This document shows positions 9,942-18,787 of a stretch of DNA of 64,000 bases, in pieces. Location of the stretch: assembly GCF_002156385.1 (NCBI RefSeq), contig NZ_MVJM01000003.1, forward strand, positions 545,504 through 609,503, given 5' to 3'. The translations under genes and the position numbers were made by a program. The DNA comes from Halalkalibacter urbisdiaboli (GTDB lineage: Bacteria; Bacillota; Bacilli; Bacillales; Bacillaceae_D). Position 1 is the stretch's first letter, and each line of letters starts with the position of its first letter. Under the pieces are notes generated by a model, which saw only the letters and a program-made list of their open reading frames with translations, did not search any database and was not told the origin of the DNA.

Positions 9942-10436
9942 ATGGCAAAGGAGCATTCCTTTGACATTGTTTCAGATGTAGATGGACAAGAAGTTGATAA
10001 CGCAATCTCTCAGGCGGTAAAAGAAATTACAAACCGTTATGATTTCAAAGGTTCAAAAAGCTCCATTGAACGGACAAGTGATGAATTAATTACGATAATT
10101 TCAGATGACGAATATAAGCTTGAAAGTGTAATTGATATTTTAAAATCAAAATTTATTAAACGTGGCTTATCTCAAAAATCAATGGAATTTGGTAAAATTG
10201 AAAGAGCTTCTGGAGGGACGGTTAGACAAGTAATTACACTTGTTAGTGGTTTAAGCTCAGAACGGGCAAAAAAAATCACAAAATTAATTAGGGATTCAGG
10301 TTTGAAAGTAAAAGCACAGATTCAAAACGAGCAAGTACGTGTAACTGCAAAAAGTATCGATGATTTACAAACAGTCATTCAGGAAATTAAGCAAAAAGAT
10401 TTTGATTTTCCTGTTCAGTTTGTTAATATGCGATAA
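9942..10436 (+). CDS. yajQ: YajQ-family nucleotide-binding protein
   Basis: 164-aa UPF0234/YajQ protein beginning [20 protein letters not shown] with the family-typical [13 protein letters not shown] segment and C-terminal FPVQFVNMR. Members have two ferredoxin-like domains; a Xanthomonas homologue binds cyclic di-GMP, other homologues bind nucleotides or RNA. ATG 9942 has GAAAGGGTGATT upstream; the reading frame stays open further upstream through the rodZ terminator, which is not credible as coding. It is absent from this position in B. subtilis. A c-di-GMP riboswitch near 49.5 kb shows that this organism uses the messenger, but a link to YajQ is only a suggestion. Confidence 0.9.
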   Translation: MAKEHSFDIVSDVDGQEVDNAISQAVKEITNRYDFKGSKSSIERTSDELITIISDDEYKLESVIDILKSKFIKRGLSQKSMEFGKIERASGGTVRQVITLVSGLSSERAKKITKLIRDSGLKVKAQIQNEQVRVTAKSIDDLQTVIQEIKQKDFDFPVQFVNMR

Positions 10437-10461
10437 GATGGAGGAAAGAAGGGGATAGTCT

Positions 10462-11040
10462 GTGAACTTGCCGAATAAAATTACACTTTCTAGAATGTGC
10501 TTAATCCCTCTTTTTATGGTGTTTTTAGTTGCTCCTTTACCTTTTAATAACCTCTTAATTTTCGGTGAAACGATACCAGTTGCGCACCTGATAGCTACGG
10601 GGATTTTTATTATAGCATCAGTTACTGATTGGCTAGATGGATATTACGCTAGAAAATTAGGGTTAGTTACAAATTTCGGGAAGTTTCTCGATCCATTAGC
10701 TGATAAATTACTCATTACGGCAGCATTAATTGCTTTAGTTGAATTACAATTAGTAGCAGCATGGATGGCCGTTGTTATTATCAGTCGTGAGTTTGCCGTT
10801 ACAGGAATTCGTCTAGTTGCTGCAGCTGATGGAGAAGTAATTGCAGCAAGTCAGTTAGGTAAATTGAAGACCGTGTCACAGATCATTGCAATTTCAGCCT
10901 GTATGCTACATAATTTTCCGTTTGAAATCATCGGGTTTCCTTTTGCAACACTTTCGATTTGGATCGCAACTATCCTTACGTTAATCTCTGGGATTGATTA
11001 CTTTCTAAAAAATCAACATATATTATTGAAGTCGAAGTAG
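10462..11040 (+). CDS. pgsA: Phosphatidylglycerophosphate synthase PgsA
   Basis: CDP-diacylglycerol:glycerol-3-phosphate phosphatidyltransferase, the committed step to phosphatidylglycerol in the cytoplasmic membrane. The 192-aa protein has the CDP-alcohol phosphotransferase motif in outline DG-x2-AR-x8-G-x3-D-x3-D (DGYYARKLG...GKFLDPLADK) and four to six membrane segments. It starts with GTG (10462) behind GGAGGAAAGAAGGGG. Its position between rodZ and cinA matches B. subtilis. Confidence 0.95.
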   Translation: MNLPNKITLSRMCLIPLFMVFLVAPLPFNNLLIFGETIPVAHLIATGIFIIASVTDWLDGYYARKLGLVTNFGKFLDPLADKLLITAALIALVELQLVAAWMAVVIISREFAVTGIRLVAAADGEVIAASQLGKLKTVSQIIAISACMLHNFPFEIIGFPFATLSIWIATILTLISGIDYFLKNQHILLKSK

Positions 11041-11052
11041 TGGAGGAAAAGG

Positions 11053-12306
11053 ATGAAAGCAGAAATTATTGCTGTTGGCTCTGAATTACTACTAGGTCAA
11101 ATTTTAAATACTAATGCACAATTTCTATCAAAAGAATTAGCGGAACTTGGGATAGATGTTTATATCCAAACGGTTGTAGGCGATAATGAGGAACGATTGG
11201 CTGACAATTTAACTCGAGCTATTAATAGTTCCGATTTAGTTATTTTAACTGGCGGACTTGGTCCAACAAAAGATGATTTGACGAAAGAAACTGTCGCTAA
11301 AGTATGTGGGAAATCGTTAGAATTTAATCAAGAAGCATTAACGTATATTACGGATTATTTTGAACGTCGTAAGCGTCACATGACAGAAAATAATAAAAAG
11401 CAGGCTGTAGTCATTGAGGGCAGTCATGTTCTAGCTAACCACTTTGGGATGGCACCTGGAATGGTAGTTACCGTTAACGATGGTTTGGTTGCGTTGGTAC
11501 CTGGCCCTCCTAAAGAAATGGAACCGATGTTCAAAAATGAATTAAAGCCATTTTTATTGTCTAAGCTTCAAATAAACACATCGATTACTTCTAGGGTGCT
11601 CAGATTTTTTAATATTGGCGAATCTCAGCTTGAGACAGAAATTGAAGATTTGATTGAGCAGCAATCCAACCCAACCATTGCCCCTTTAGCTGGTGACGGC
11701 GAAGTAACCTTGCGTTTAACGGTTAAATCCCCTGATTCAGAGGAGGCAAAACGTAAGCTGGATGAAACAGAAGCGTTAATTACTGCAAGAGTGGGACAAT
11801 ATTTATACGGGTATAATGACACTTCATTAGTTGAACAGCTTTTTCTTTATTTGAAAAAAACGAACTCAACGATTTCGGTTGCTGAAAGTTTAACGGGTGG
11901 GATGTTTGCAATGGAGCTTACATCATTATCCGGTGCATCGGAAGTTTTTCAAGGTGGTACGGTGGCCTATGCTACAGAAGTGAAGGAAAATGTTTTAGGT
12001 GTGTCAAAAAATGTAATCGAGCAGTATGGTGTAATTAGCAAGGAATGTGCAATTGAAATGGCCAAAGGGGCAAAGCATTTGTTTAAATCCGATATAGCGA
12101 TCGGTTTAACAGGTGTAGCTGGTCCGGGTTTACAAGAAGAGAAAGAACCAGGCACTGTTTATATAGGTATCGTAGGACCAGAACATCAAGAGCAAGTTTT
12201 TGAACTTTCCCTTGGTGGAGGACGGCATGCTGTTCGTGAGCGTACAATTAAATATAGTTGTTTTTACTTGTTGAACGAAATGAAAAGGTGGAATTTATCA
12301 GAATGA
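11053..12306 (+). CDS. cinA: Competence/damage-inducible protein CinA
   Basis: 417-aa two-domain protein: an N-terminal MoaB/MogA-like (COG1058) domain with GGLGPTKDDLTKE and PGPPKEMEPMF, and a C-terminal nicotinamide-mononucleotide deamidase (PncC) domain with VAESLTGGMFA and TGVAGPG. In bacteria it acts on NMN or ADP-ribose in NAD recycling and is co-expressed with recA in competence. The stop codon overlaps the start of the helicase gene (ATGATG), so that gene, rather than recA, is directly downstream. Confidence 0.95.
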   Translation: MKAEIIAVGSELLLGQILNTNAQFLSKELAELGIDVYIQTVVGDNEERLADNLTRAINSSDLVILTGGLGPTKDDLTKETVAKVCGKSLEFNQEALTYITDYFERRKRHMTENNKKQAVVIEGSHVLANHFGMAPGMVVTVNDGLVALVPGPPKEMEPMFKNELKPFLLSKLQINTSITSRVLRFFNIGESQLETEIEDLIEQQSNPTIAPLAGDGEVTLRLTVKSPDSEEAKRKLDETEALITARVGQYLYGYNDTSLVEQLFLYLKKTNSTISVAESLTGGMFAMELTSLSGASEVFQGGTVAYATEVKENVLGVSKNVIEQYGVISKECAIEMAKGAKHLFKSDIAIGLTGVAGPGLQEEKEPGTVYIGIVGPEHQEQVFELSLGGGRHAVRERTIKYSCFYLLNEMKRWNLSE

Positions 12307-13907
12307 TGTATTTTAAAGATTTTCAGATTTCAGAACCAGTTCAAAAAGCAATTCAAGATATGGGCTTTGAAGCGCCGTCTCCAATTCAAGAAAAGGCAAT
12401 CCCTGTCATCCTTGAAGGTGGAGATGTCATCGGACAAGCTCAAACAGGTACAGGGAAAACAGCCGCTTTTGGGATTCCTGTCGTTGATAAGGTATCTTCA
12501 AACCGGCATGTTCAGGCATTGATTTTAACACCGACACGTGAACTTGCGATTCAAGTTTCTGGTGAATTACAGAAATTATCCGTCCATAAAAAGATTCGAA
12601 CATTACCTATTTACGGTGGACAATCAATTGGACACCAAATCCGCGCATTAAAGCAAGGGGTACAAGTAGTAATTGGTACGCCGGGGCGGATTCTTGATCA
12701 TTTGCGTCGACAAACGTTACAGTTAAATAACGTGCATACGATCGTTCTTGACGAAGCGGATGAAATGCTTGATATGGGATTTGTCGATGATATTGAATCG
12801 ATTTTACGACAAGTTAATACAGAGCGACAAACGTTACTATTTTCGGCTACAATGCCGCCTGTGATTAAAAAGCTTTCAAAAAAATATATGAATTCTCCAA
12901 AAACGGTTACGATTAATAAAGGAGAGGTTACTGCCCCTTCGATTGACCAGATGTACTTTAAAGTCCTTGAACGTAATAAAATTGATTCCCTTTGTCGAAT
13001 CATTGACAGTGAAGATATTGAGTTAGGGATATTGTTCTGTCGGACGAAAAAAGGTGTAGCAGAGTTAACGGAGGCACTACAGGCAAGAGGCTATTTGGCA
13101 GATGGATTACATGGCGATTTAACTCAATCCCAACGTGATGCCGTAATGAAAAAGTTCCGTGACTCTTCAATTGAGTTTTTAATTGCAACTGATGTGGCAG
13201 CTAGAGGGATTGACGTTGACAATGTAACGCATGTTATTAATTATGATATACCTCAAGATCCTGAGAGCTACGTACATCGAATTGGTCGTACGGGTCGTGC
13301 TGGGCGAAAGGGATTAGCTTTAACACTTGTAACACCTAGAGAAATGAAGCATCTTCGCTCTATTGAAAATGAAATTAAGATGAGTATTCCTTCACAAGAT
13401 GTACCAACGATTGAAGAGGTAGTTGAGAAGCAGCAGAGCTCTTGGAAGAAATTAATCAGTGATACAATTGCCGCTGGTGGAAAAGAAATAGAACTGTTTG
13501 GACCACTTGTTTCAGATATTTTAGCTGACCATAAACCTGAAGATGTTGTCGCTGCTTTATTAAAGATGAATTTTTCTACGGATTCACCGAGTGACGAGGC
13601 AGGTTATAATTTCGGCGAGACTGGTGGAGCGAAAGGAATGGTTCGTTTCTTTATTAATGTTGGTCGAAATGTTAACATGAGTCCTAAAGTGCTTATTGAA
13701 GAAATTTCCGAACTGGTTGGTATTCCGGGAAAAGCAGTAGGGCGTATTGATATTTTCGAAAACTTTACATTTGTAGAAGTTCCTGAAGAAGTTGCTCCTT
13801 TTGTTTATGAAGCGTTACGTTATTCGCGTATAAATGGTGCAAGAGTTAATCTTGAACCAGCAAAACCTCGTCCGAAACGAGAAAAACGGACACCATCCCG
13901 CTCGTAA
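12303..13907 (+). CDS. DEAD-box RNA helicase (DeaD/CshA-like with DbpA-type C-terminal RNA-binding domain)
   Basis: ATP-dependent RNA helicase of 534 aa. Motifs in order: Q motif (PSPIQEKAIP), I (AQTGTGKT), Ia (PTRELA), II (DEAD), III (SAT), V (ATDVAARGID), VI (HRIGRTGRAGR). The C-terminal ~80 residues (GMVRFFINVGRNVNMSPK onward) form a DbpA-type RRM, and the basic tail KPRPKREKRTPSRS is typical of cold-shock DeaD proteins. The start is ATG 12303 or 12306, overlapping the cinA stop, with AAAAGGTGGA upstream; a longer frame to 12258 lies wholly inside cinA. It is inserted between cinA and recA, which are direct neighbours in B. subtilis. Likely roles are ribosome assembly and RNA decay. Confidence 0.9.
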   Translation: MMYFKDFQISEPVQKAIQDMGFEAPSPIQEKAIPVILEGGDVIGQAQTGTGKTAAFGIPVVDKVSSNRHVQALILTPTRELAIQVSGELQKLSVHKKIRTLPIYGGQSIGHQIRALKQGVQVVIGTPGRILDHLRRQTLQLNNVHTIVLDEADEMLDMGFVDDIESILRQVNTERQTLLFSATMPPVIKKLSKKYMNSPKTVTINKGEVTAPSIDQMYFKVLERNKIDSLCRIIDSEDIELGILFCRTKKGVAELTEALQARGYLADGLHGDLTQSQRDAVMKKFRDSSIEFLIATDVAARGIDVDNVTHVINYDIPQDPESYVHRIGRTGRAGRKGLALTLVTPREMKHLRSIENEIKMSIPSQDVPTIEEVVEKQQSSWKKLISDTIAAGGKEIELFGPLVSDILADHKPEDVVAALLKMNFSTDSPSDEAGYNFGETGGAKGMVRFFINVGRNVNMSPKVLIEEISELVGIPGKAVGRIDIFENFTFVEVPEEVAPFVYEALRYSRINGARVNLEPAKPRPKREKRTPSRS

Positions 13908-13915
13908 TAGAAATA

Positions 13916-13963
13916 GGATGTCTCAAAGGTCTAAAAAATGTATTGAGGATACTGAGACATCCG
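13916..13963 (+). terminator. Long hairpin after the helicase gene
   Basis: 10-bp perfect stem GGATGTCTCA/TGAGACATCC with a 26-base loop. No good T-run follows, so termination efficiency is uncertain. Confidence 0.45.
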
Positions 13964-14012
13964 ATATTACTCTCTCTTCCTTTCATTCCCTATTTTATTA
14001 ATTCCCAAAATG

Positions 14013-14064
14013 CGAATAAATGTTCGTAAAAACTCTTGGCAAATGTGTTGAAAAGAGTTATGAT
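14013..14064 (+). promoter_or_regulatory. recA promoter with upstream LexA box
   Basis: TTGGCA (14036-14041), 17-bp spacer, TATGAT (14059-14064) make a good SigA promoter. Just upstream, CGAATAAATGTTCG (14013-14026) matches the Bacillus SOS box CGAAC-N4-GTTCG with one mismatch. LexA would therefore repress recA; lexA itself is in this window. Confidence 0.85.
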
Positions 14065-14131
14065 GAAAAAGAAGAAAGTTAGCAGAAAAATACTGATAAA
14101 AATTAGTTTTAATATAGAGGAGAGATAATCA

Positions 14132-15181
14132 ATGAGTGATCGTAAAGCAGCTCTTGATATGGCGCTACGCCAGATCGAAAAACAGTTCGGTAAAGGTTCA
14201 ATAATGAAATTAGGTGAGCAAGCGGAGCAACGTGTTTCTACTGTTTCAAGTGGTGCCTTAGCTCTAGATATTGCTTTAGGCGTAGGTGGTTACCCAAGAG
14301 GAAGAATTATTGAAGTGTACGGCCCTGAATCATCAGGTAAAACAACAGTTGCTCTTCATGCAATTGCAGAGGTACAGCGTAATGGTGGACAGGCGGCTTT
14401 TATTGATGCTGAACATGCTCTTGATCCACAATATGCTCAAAAGCTAGGTGTTAATATTGATGAACTACTACTCTCTCAACCTGACACAGGGGAACAAGCT
14501 TTAGAGATTGCAGAGGCTCTAGTTCGAAGTGGTGCTGTTGATATTATTGTAATTGATAGTGTCGCAGCTCTTGTGCCAAAAGCAGAGATTGAGGGAGAAA
14601 TGGGCGACAGCCATGTTGGGTTACAAGCCCGCCTCATGTCACAAGCACTTCGAAAGCTTTCTGGTGCAATTAATAAATCAAAAACGATTGCGATTTTCAT
14701 TAACCAAATTCGTGAAAAAGTCGGTGTCATGTTTGGAAATCCAGAAACGACTCCTGGTGGACGTGCGTTAAAGTTCTATTCATCTGTTCGACTTGAGGTT
14801 CGCCGTGCGGAGACACTTAAGCAAGGAAACGATATGGTCGGAAATAAAACGAAAATTAAAGTTGTTAAAAACAAGGTAGCACCACCATTCAAAGTTGCTG
14901 AAGTTGATATTATGTACGGGGAAGGAATTTCGCGTGAAGGCTCTATTCTTGATATTGCTTCAGACTTAGATATTGTTCAAAAAAGTGGCGCATGGTATTC
15001 TTTTAATGAGGAACGTCTTGGACAAGGACGCGAAAACTCTAAGCAGTTTTTAAAGGAAAATGCATCGATTACTGAAGAAATTGAAAAGTTAATTCGTGAT
15101 CATCACGGCTTAAATGGTGAAATTTTAGTAGATGCACCTAATGATAGTGAATTTGAGGATGTTCCTTTAGATTTAAAATAA
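14132..15181 (+). CDS. recA: Recombinase RecA
   Basis: 349-aa RecA: forms filaments on single-stranded DNA, catalyses strand exchange and stimulates LexA self-cleavage. Walker A GPESSGKT, the conserved [19 protein letters not shown] region, the L1/L2 DNA-binding loops ([13 protein letters not shown]) and an acidic C-terminus ([10 protein letters not shown]) are all present. Ribosome binding site AGAGGAGAG is at normal spacing. It is followed by its own terminator and then by the split Rad50-like operon, whereas B. subtilis has pbpX and rny here. Confidence 0.98.
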   Translation: MSDRKAALDMALRQIEKQFGKGSIMKLGEQAEQRVSTVSSGALALDIALGVGGYPRGRIIEVYGPESSGKTTVALHAIAEVQRNGGQAAFIDAEHALDPQYAQKLGVNIDELLLSQPDTGEQALEIAEALVRSGAVDIIVIDSVAALVPKAEIEGEMGDSHVGLQARLMSQALRKLSGAINKSKTIAIFINQIREKVGVMFGNPETTPGGRALKFYSSVRLEVRRAETLKQGNDMVGNKTKIKVVKNKVAPPFKVAEVDIMYGEGISREGSILDIASDLDIVQKSGAWYSFNEERLGQGRENSKQFLKENASITEEIEKLIRDHHGLNGEILVDAPNDSEFEDVPLDLK

Positions 15182-15198
15182 ATAATAGTTTTTAAGAA

Positions 15199-15226
15199 GA
15201 AGCGCCTTGTTTAGGTGCTTTTTCTA
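15199..15226 (+). terminator. Terminator after recA
   Basis: Stem AAGCGCC/GGTGCTT (one G-U pair) with a 7-base loop and T-run. Confidence 0.8.
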
Positions 15227-15284
15227 TTAAAAGGGTTATAATAGATTGCACCCTTTTCTCGATTAAATAAGATGAGGTGAGAAC

Positions 15285-16274
15285 GTGAAGTTTCTCTATT
15301 TTACTGATACACATATTAGGGGAACAACTCCTAAAAATCGCTTAGATGTGTTTTCGGACACGTTAAAAAATAAGCTAGAAGAAATCATCCAATTGGCAAA
15401 TGATGAACAGGTGGACGTGTTATTACATGGTGGTGACGTTTTTGATAGACCTGATCTCTCACCAAATATAGTTGGACAATTCGCGAAAATATTTCGAGAA
15501 GCAAAGATGCCATTTTACGGTATATCAGGAAACCATGACACGTTTGGACATAATCCAAACACGATCTCAAGAACAATGTTAGGTTTACTAGATTCTTTTG
15601 GGATTATCACGATTATCCATCCAAATGAGCCGATATGTATTGAGGGAAACGGTGTCAAGGTACAAATATCGGGTCAACCATATCATTATGACATTGACCA
15701 GCGGGATCCGAAGCTTGATTACTATCCTACGAATGACCACCAAGCTGATTATATGATTCATATCGTTCATAGTATGTTAGTTGAAAAAGCATTACCAGAA
15801 GGAATCCCTCATACACTAATCGATCACATTTGGACTACACCGGCTGACATCTTACTTACAGGGCATTTCCACGGTGGGTTTGGTATAAAGGAAAAGGAAG
15901 GTAAGTACATTTGTAATCCGGGCGCAATCGCTCGAATAAATAATCATTGGTCTGAAATCATTAGAAAACCAAAGGTCATTATTGGGACAATTACAACTTC
16001 AGGAATTGAGCTTCAAGAAAGAGTTTTACTTTGTTCTCAGAAGGGTGAAGACGTCCTTGATCGGAGTTTTCTAGAAAAAGCTGTTCATCAAGAGGAAAAG
16101 CTTCATGCTTTTGTTCAGCAGGTAAAGGAGCAATCTGATTTTCGCTCTTTAAATATGGGTGATATTATTCAAGAAATTGCGACTCTTTCAAACGTGGAAG
16201 ATAAAGTAAAGCAAGAGGCTTTACGGAGAATGACTGTTGTTGAGGAAGTGTGGAAGGGAGGGGAACATGAATAA
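15285..16274 (+). CDS. Mre11/SbcD-like metallophosphoesterase
   Basis: 329-aa predicted nuclease subunit of an Mre11-Rad50 (SbcCD) type complex. All calcineurin-type metal ligands are visible: D8/H10 in FTDTH, D51 in HGGDVFD, N83-H84-D85 in SGNHD, H162 in IHIVHSM, and H194/H196 in LTGHFHGG. The C-terminal part (about 230-329) is helical and could be the capping or Rad50-binding region. GTG start with GAGGTGAG upstream. It overlaps the next gene, a Rad50-like N-terminal ATPase half, by 8 bp. It is the first of four tightly packed genes. It is shorter than B. subtilis SbcD (391 aa) and is probably a separate lineage, possibly phage-derived. Confidence 0.85.
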   Translation: MKFLYFTDTHIRGTTPKNRLDVFSDTLKNKLEEIIQLANDEQVDVLLHGGDVFDRPDLSPNIVGQFAKIFREAKMPFYGISGNHDTFGHNPNTISRTMLGLLDSFGIITIIHPNEPICIEGNGVKVQISGQPYHYDIDQRDPKLDYYPTNDHQADYMIHIVHSMLVEKALPEGIPHTLIDHIWTTPADILLTGHFHGGFGIKEKEGKYICNPGAIARINNHWSEIIRKPKVIIGTITTSGIELQERVLLCSQKGEDVLDRSFLEKAVHQEEKLHAFVQQVKEQSDFRSLNMGDIIQEIATLSNVEDKVKQEALRRMTVVEEVWKGGEHE

Positions 16275-17694
16275 TATTAAAGCGGTTCGTTTAGAGAACT
16301 TCCAATCACATTTAGACACATTTCTAGAATTTCATGATGGATTAAATGTTCTTGTTGGGCAATCTGACAGTGGGAAAACTGCCATTATTAGAGGGATTCG
16401 CTGGGTATTATTTAATCAACCGCGTGGAACAGATTTTATTCGAGTAGGTGCTGATTTTGTTCGTGTTACTGTTGTGTTCCAAAATGGAGCGTCAATTGTT
16501 AGAGAACGTACAGCATCAAAGAATCGCTATATAATCCGAAAACCAAATGAAGACGATCTCGTTTTGGAAGGGTTTGGAATTCATGTTCCTGAAGAAGTAA
16601 TTGAAGTACATGGAATGAATTCTTTACGAATTGATCGCGATCATGAATTGTTTCTTCATATTTCTCAACAATTAGATGGCCCTTTTTTACTTGAACAAAC
16701 GGGGTCCCTTCGTGCAAAAACAATTGGGAGAATAAGTGGAGCCCATTATCTCGATATGGCCATTCGTGATACATCGAAAGATATTTCACAGCTACAGCAA
16801 CGTACAAAGCAGGGGGAAATGGAAGTAACACAATTAACAGAGCAACTAGAACCCTATCAATTTCTAACGGAAGCAAAAAAGAAAATAAATCAAGCTGATA
16901 AATTAATAGAGAGTTTAGCGAAGAAGCAAAGGAAAATGCAGCTGTTGCAAGAATTAAAACGGAGCAACAGGACTATAAAGGAAGAGATAGCAAAAGCAAA
17001 TGAAGTTCTTTTATATGTTCATACCCTTGAGCAATGGGAAAATAACCTTGAGCGACTCCAACTCTTAGCGGATCGTTTCCTAACATTACAGCGAAAAAAG
17101 GAGCATACGACAGAGCTCAACCATTCAATCCATATTTGCCAAATATGGATTGATAAAACAGCTCACGTTACAAAGGCTGATCAGCTGGAGATATCAGTAC
17201 GCAACCGTTTTGAGAAATGGAAAGGTCTATCAAAAATAAGTCAACAGTGGTTACAAGTAATTCAGGGAGAAGAGCAGGCAAGACGGTATATGAGTTTAAC
17301 AGATTTCGTAACGAGTCCACGGATTATGAAGCTTGATCAACTTACAGACCGAGAGCAGAAGAAAGAAAAGCTTCGAACCCTAGATAGACAACTAAAAATA
17401 AATCTAGAAGAAAATGAACGTGTAAAACGGGTGCATGATTCATTGGAACAGCTAGAGCAAACGAAAGACATCGAGGGGAAAGTCCAACAAAAACTTGAGA
17501 CCTATTATCGAATAAATCAATTACACACACACTTAACAGATTTAGCTCAACGAATGGAAGAAGGTTCACAATTCGTAAAAAAGCAAATACAAGACCAGGA
17601 ACAGCTAGAGCATGACTATCAGCATATTTTAACGAAAGCAGGGACATGTCCAACGTGTGGTAGAGATTTTACTGAAACAACACCGATAAATTAA
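16267..17694 (+). CDS. Rad50/SbcC-like ATPase, N-terminal half ending in the zinc hook
   Basis: 475-aa protein carrying only the N-terminal half of an SMC/Rad50-type ATPase. Walker A GQSDSGKT lies at residues 31-38 after the lobe-I strand typical of RecF/SbcC (IKAVRLENFQSH). A long coiled coil runs from about residue 175 to 450. The protein ends with the zinc-hook motif CPTCGRDF (Cys at about 461 and 464), only 11 residues from the C-terminus. No Walker B or signature motif is present; these are encoded two genes downstream (17954-18625). ATG 16267 has GGAAGGAGGGGAAC upstream, so an earlier in-frame ATG at 16237 is rejected. I infer that the two halves assemble through the ATPase head, with the hook at the tip. 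Confidence 0.85.
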   Translation: MNNIKAVRLENFQSHLDTFLEFHDGLNVLVGQSDSGKTAIIRGIRWVLFNQPRGTDFIRVGADFVRVTVVFQNGASIVRERTASKNRYIIRKPNEDDLVLEGFGIHVPEEVIEVHGMNSLRIDRDHELFLHISQQLDGPFLLEQTGSLRAKTIGRISGAHYLDMAIRDTSKDISQLQQRTKQGEMEVTQLTEQLEPYQFLTEAKKKINQADKLIESLAKKQRKMQLLQELKRSNRTIKEEIAKANEVLLYVHTLEQWENNLERLQLLADRFLTLQRKKEHTTELNHSIHICQIWIDKTAHVTKADQLEISVRNRFEKWKGLSKISQQWLQVIQGEEQARRYMSLTDFVTSPRIMKLDQLTDREQKKEKLRTLDRQLKINLEENERVKRVHDSLEQLEQTKDIEGKVQQKLETYYRINQLHTHLTDLAQRMEEGSQFVKKQIQDQEQLEHDYQHILTKAGTCPTCGRDFTETTPIN

Positions 17695-17709
17695 TAAGGA
17701 GTGTTATAG

Positions 17710-17964
17710 ATGAATCATGTGGAACAAGATTTAGTAAAGATGCGAAAAGCGATTGATAAAGCACGTGACATGCGTTATAGAGCAGAAGCTAAGTTAGAAG
17801 AGCTAGAGAATCAAAAAAAGCGATTGCTACAAGAACTAAGTGACCTTGGAGTAAAACCTGAAGAACTAGATGACGAAATACTTAAGCTAGAGAAAGAAAT
17901 AGAAGAATCATTAAAAGAAGCCTGGTCACTTATTCCAAAGGAACTGATAAAGGATGGAGAATAG
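17710..17964 (+). CDS. Small coiled-coil protein of the split Rad50 operon
   Basis: 84-aa, highly charged helical protein of unknown family. Residues 1-40 (KMRKAIDKARDMRYRAEAKL) and 55-75 (LDDEILKLEKEIEESLKEA) predict two short coiled coils separated by a Gly-Val-Lys-Pro turn. It has a strong ribosome binding site (AAGGAG) and sits between the two Rad50 halves, overlapping the second by 11 bp. I infer that it is a structural or tethering subunit of the same complex. It might represent part of a former continuous coiled coil, but the independent start signals argue that it is a real gene. Confidence 0.75.
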   Translation: MNHVEQDLVKMRKAIDKARDMRYRAEAKLEELENQKKRLLQELSDLGVKPEELDDEILKLEKEIEESLKEAWSLIPKELIKDGE

Positions 17965-18625
17965 TAACCAAATCCCTTCATTAGAACAAGTAAACCAATT
18001 GTTAAGACAAGCGCAAGATGAGTGGACAAGACTTGATGCAAAACGGCAATTGTTAGAAGAACAGCTTGCGAAAAAGAAAGAAGAATTAGAAGAATATGTT
18101 GATACCATAGATGTATATGAGAAAGCTCGTATTCTTTTACAGCAATCTGCTGAATACGCTAGGGAGCAAGCGAAACAGCAAATGGAAACACTTGTTACCA
18201 ATGCATTACAGTACGTATTTGGTCCTTTGTTTTCCTTTCAAATTGAGTTAGAGGAACATGGAAATAAAGCTGTTGCTGAATTTTATGTTGTTTCAGATTA
18301 TGAAGGGGTAAAGGTGAAAACAAAACCACAGGACTCACGAGGCGGGGGAGTCGTTGATATTGTCACGCTAGCTTTACGTGTTGCATTAATTGAGACTGTT
18401 CAACCAAAACAAAATGGTCCACTTTTGTTAGATGAACCGGGTAAGCACGTTTCTGGGGAATATATTTATTATTTATATGAATTTTTGAAATCACTTAGTA
18501 CAATGTTCGCACGTCAAATTATTATGATTACGCATAATCATCATTTGGCTGAATCCGGAGATAAGGCATATGAAATTACGATTCGGGATGGAGTAAGTGA
18601 GGTTAGTGAAATTGACAACACTTGA
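17954..18625 (+). CDS. Rad50/SbcC-like ATPase, C-terminal half
   Basis: 223-aa protein with the C-terminal half of a Rad50/SMC ATPase. A coiled coil runs through about residues 10-80, followed by the ABC signature region SRGGG (128-132), Walker B with GPLLLDEP (D160, E161 as catalytic Glu), a D-loop-like GKHVSGE, and the H-loop His194 in MITHNHH. There is no Walker A; this is supplied by the protein encoded at 16267-17694. It begins inside the previous gene (11-bp overlap), so translation is coupled. The rny promoter overlaps its stop codon. Confidence 0.85.
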   Translation: MENSNQIPSLEQVNQLLRQAQDEWTRLDAKRQLLEEQLAKKKEELEEYVDTIDVYEKARILLQQSAEYAREQAKQQMETLVTNALQYVFGPLFSFQIELEEHGNKAVAEFYVVSDYEGVKVKTKPQDSRGGGVVDIVTLALRVALIETVQPKQNGPLLLDEPGKHVSGEYIYYLYEFLKSLSTMFARQIIMITHNHHLAESGDKAYEITIRDGVSEVSEIDNT

Positions 18626-18650
18626 CAATATATGAAACGAGCTTTACAAT
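18622..18650 (+). promoter_or_regulatory. rny promoter overlapping the upstream stop codon
   Basis: TTGACA (18622-18627), 17-bp spacer, TACAAT (18645-18650): near-consensus SigA promoter. The TGA stop of the Rad50 C-half gene lies inside the -35 box. It leaves a leader of about 130 bp before rny. Confidence 0.75.
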
Positions 18651-18787
18651 TGAGTCGGATGCGGTGAATAGTTTGTCATATTTAACAACCCGCACTCATC
18701 TGTATTACCTTAATACACGTTAAAAATGTATGAAAAAAAGTATGACATTGGAACCAACAATTAGATAGCAAGAGGAGGTGAAAGAGT

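Noticed and set aside
12258-12302. Longer N-terminus of the DEAD-box helicase
   Set aside because: The extra 15 codons are inside cinA and lack a start signal; the family N-terminus begins at MYFKDF.
15229-15256. Inverted repeat AAAAGGGT/ACCCTTTT around a TATAAT before the SbcD-like gene, as an operator or promoter
   Set aside because: There is no -35 at a proper distance and the stem is short; no SOS box is present. I do not list it as a feature.
16499-16876. Minus-strand 125-aa frame within the Rad50-like gene
   Set aside because: Shadow of the coding strand, without start signals or known motifs.
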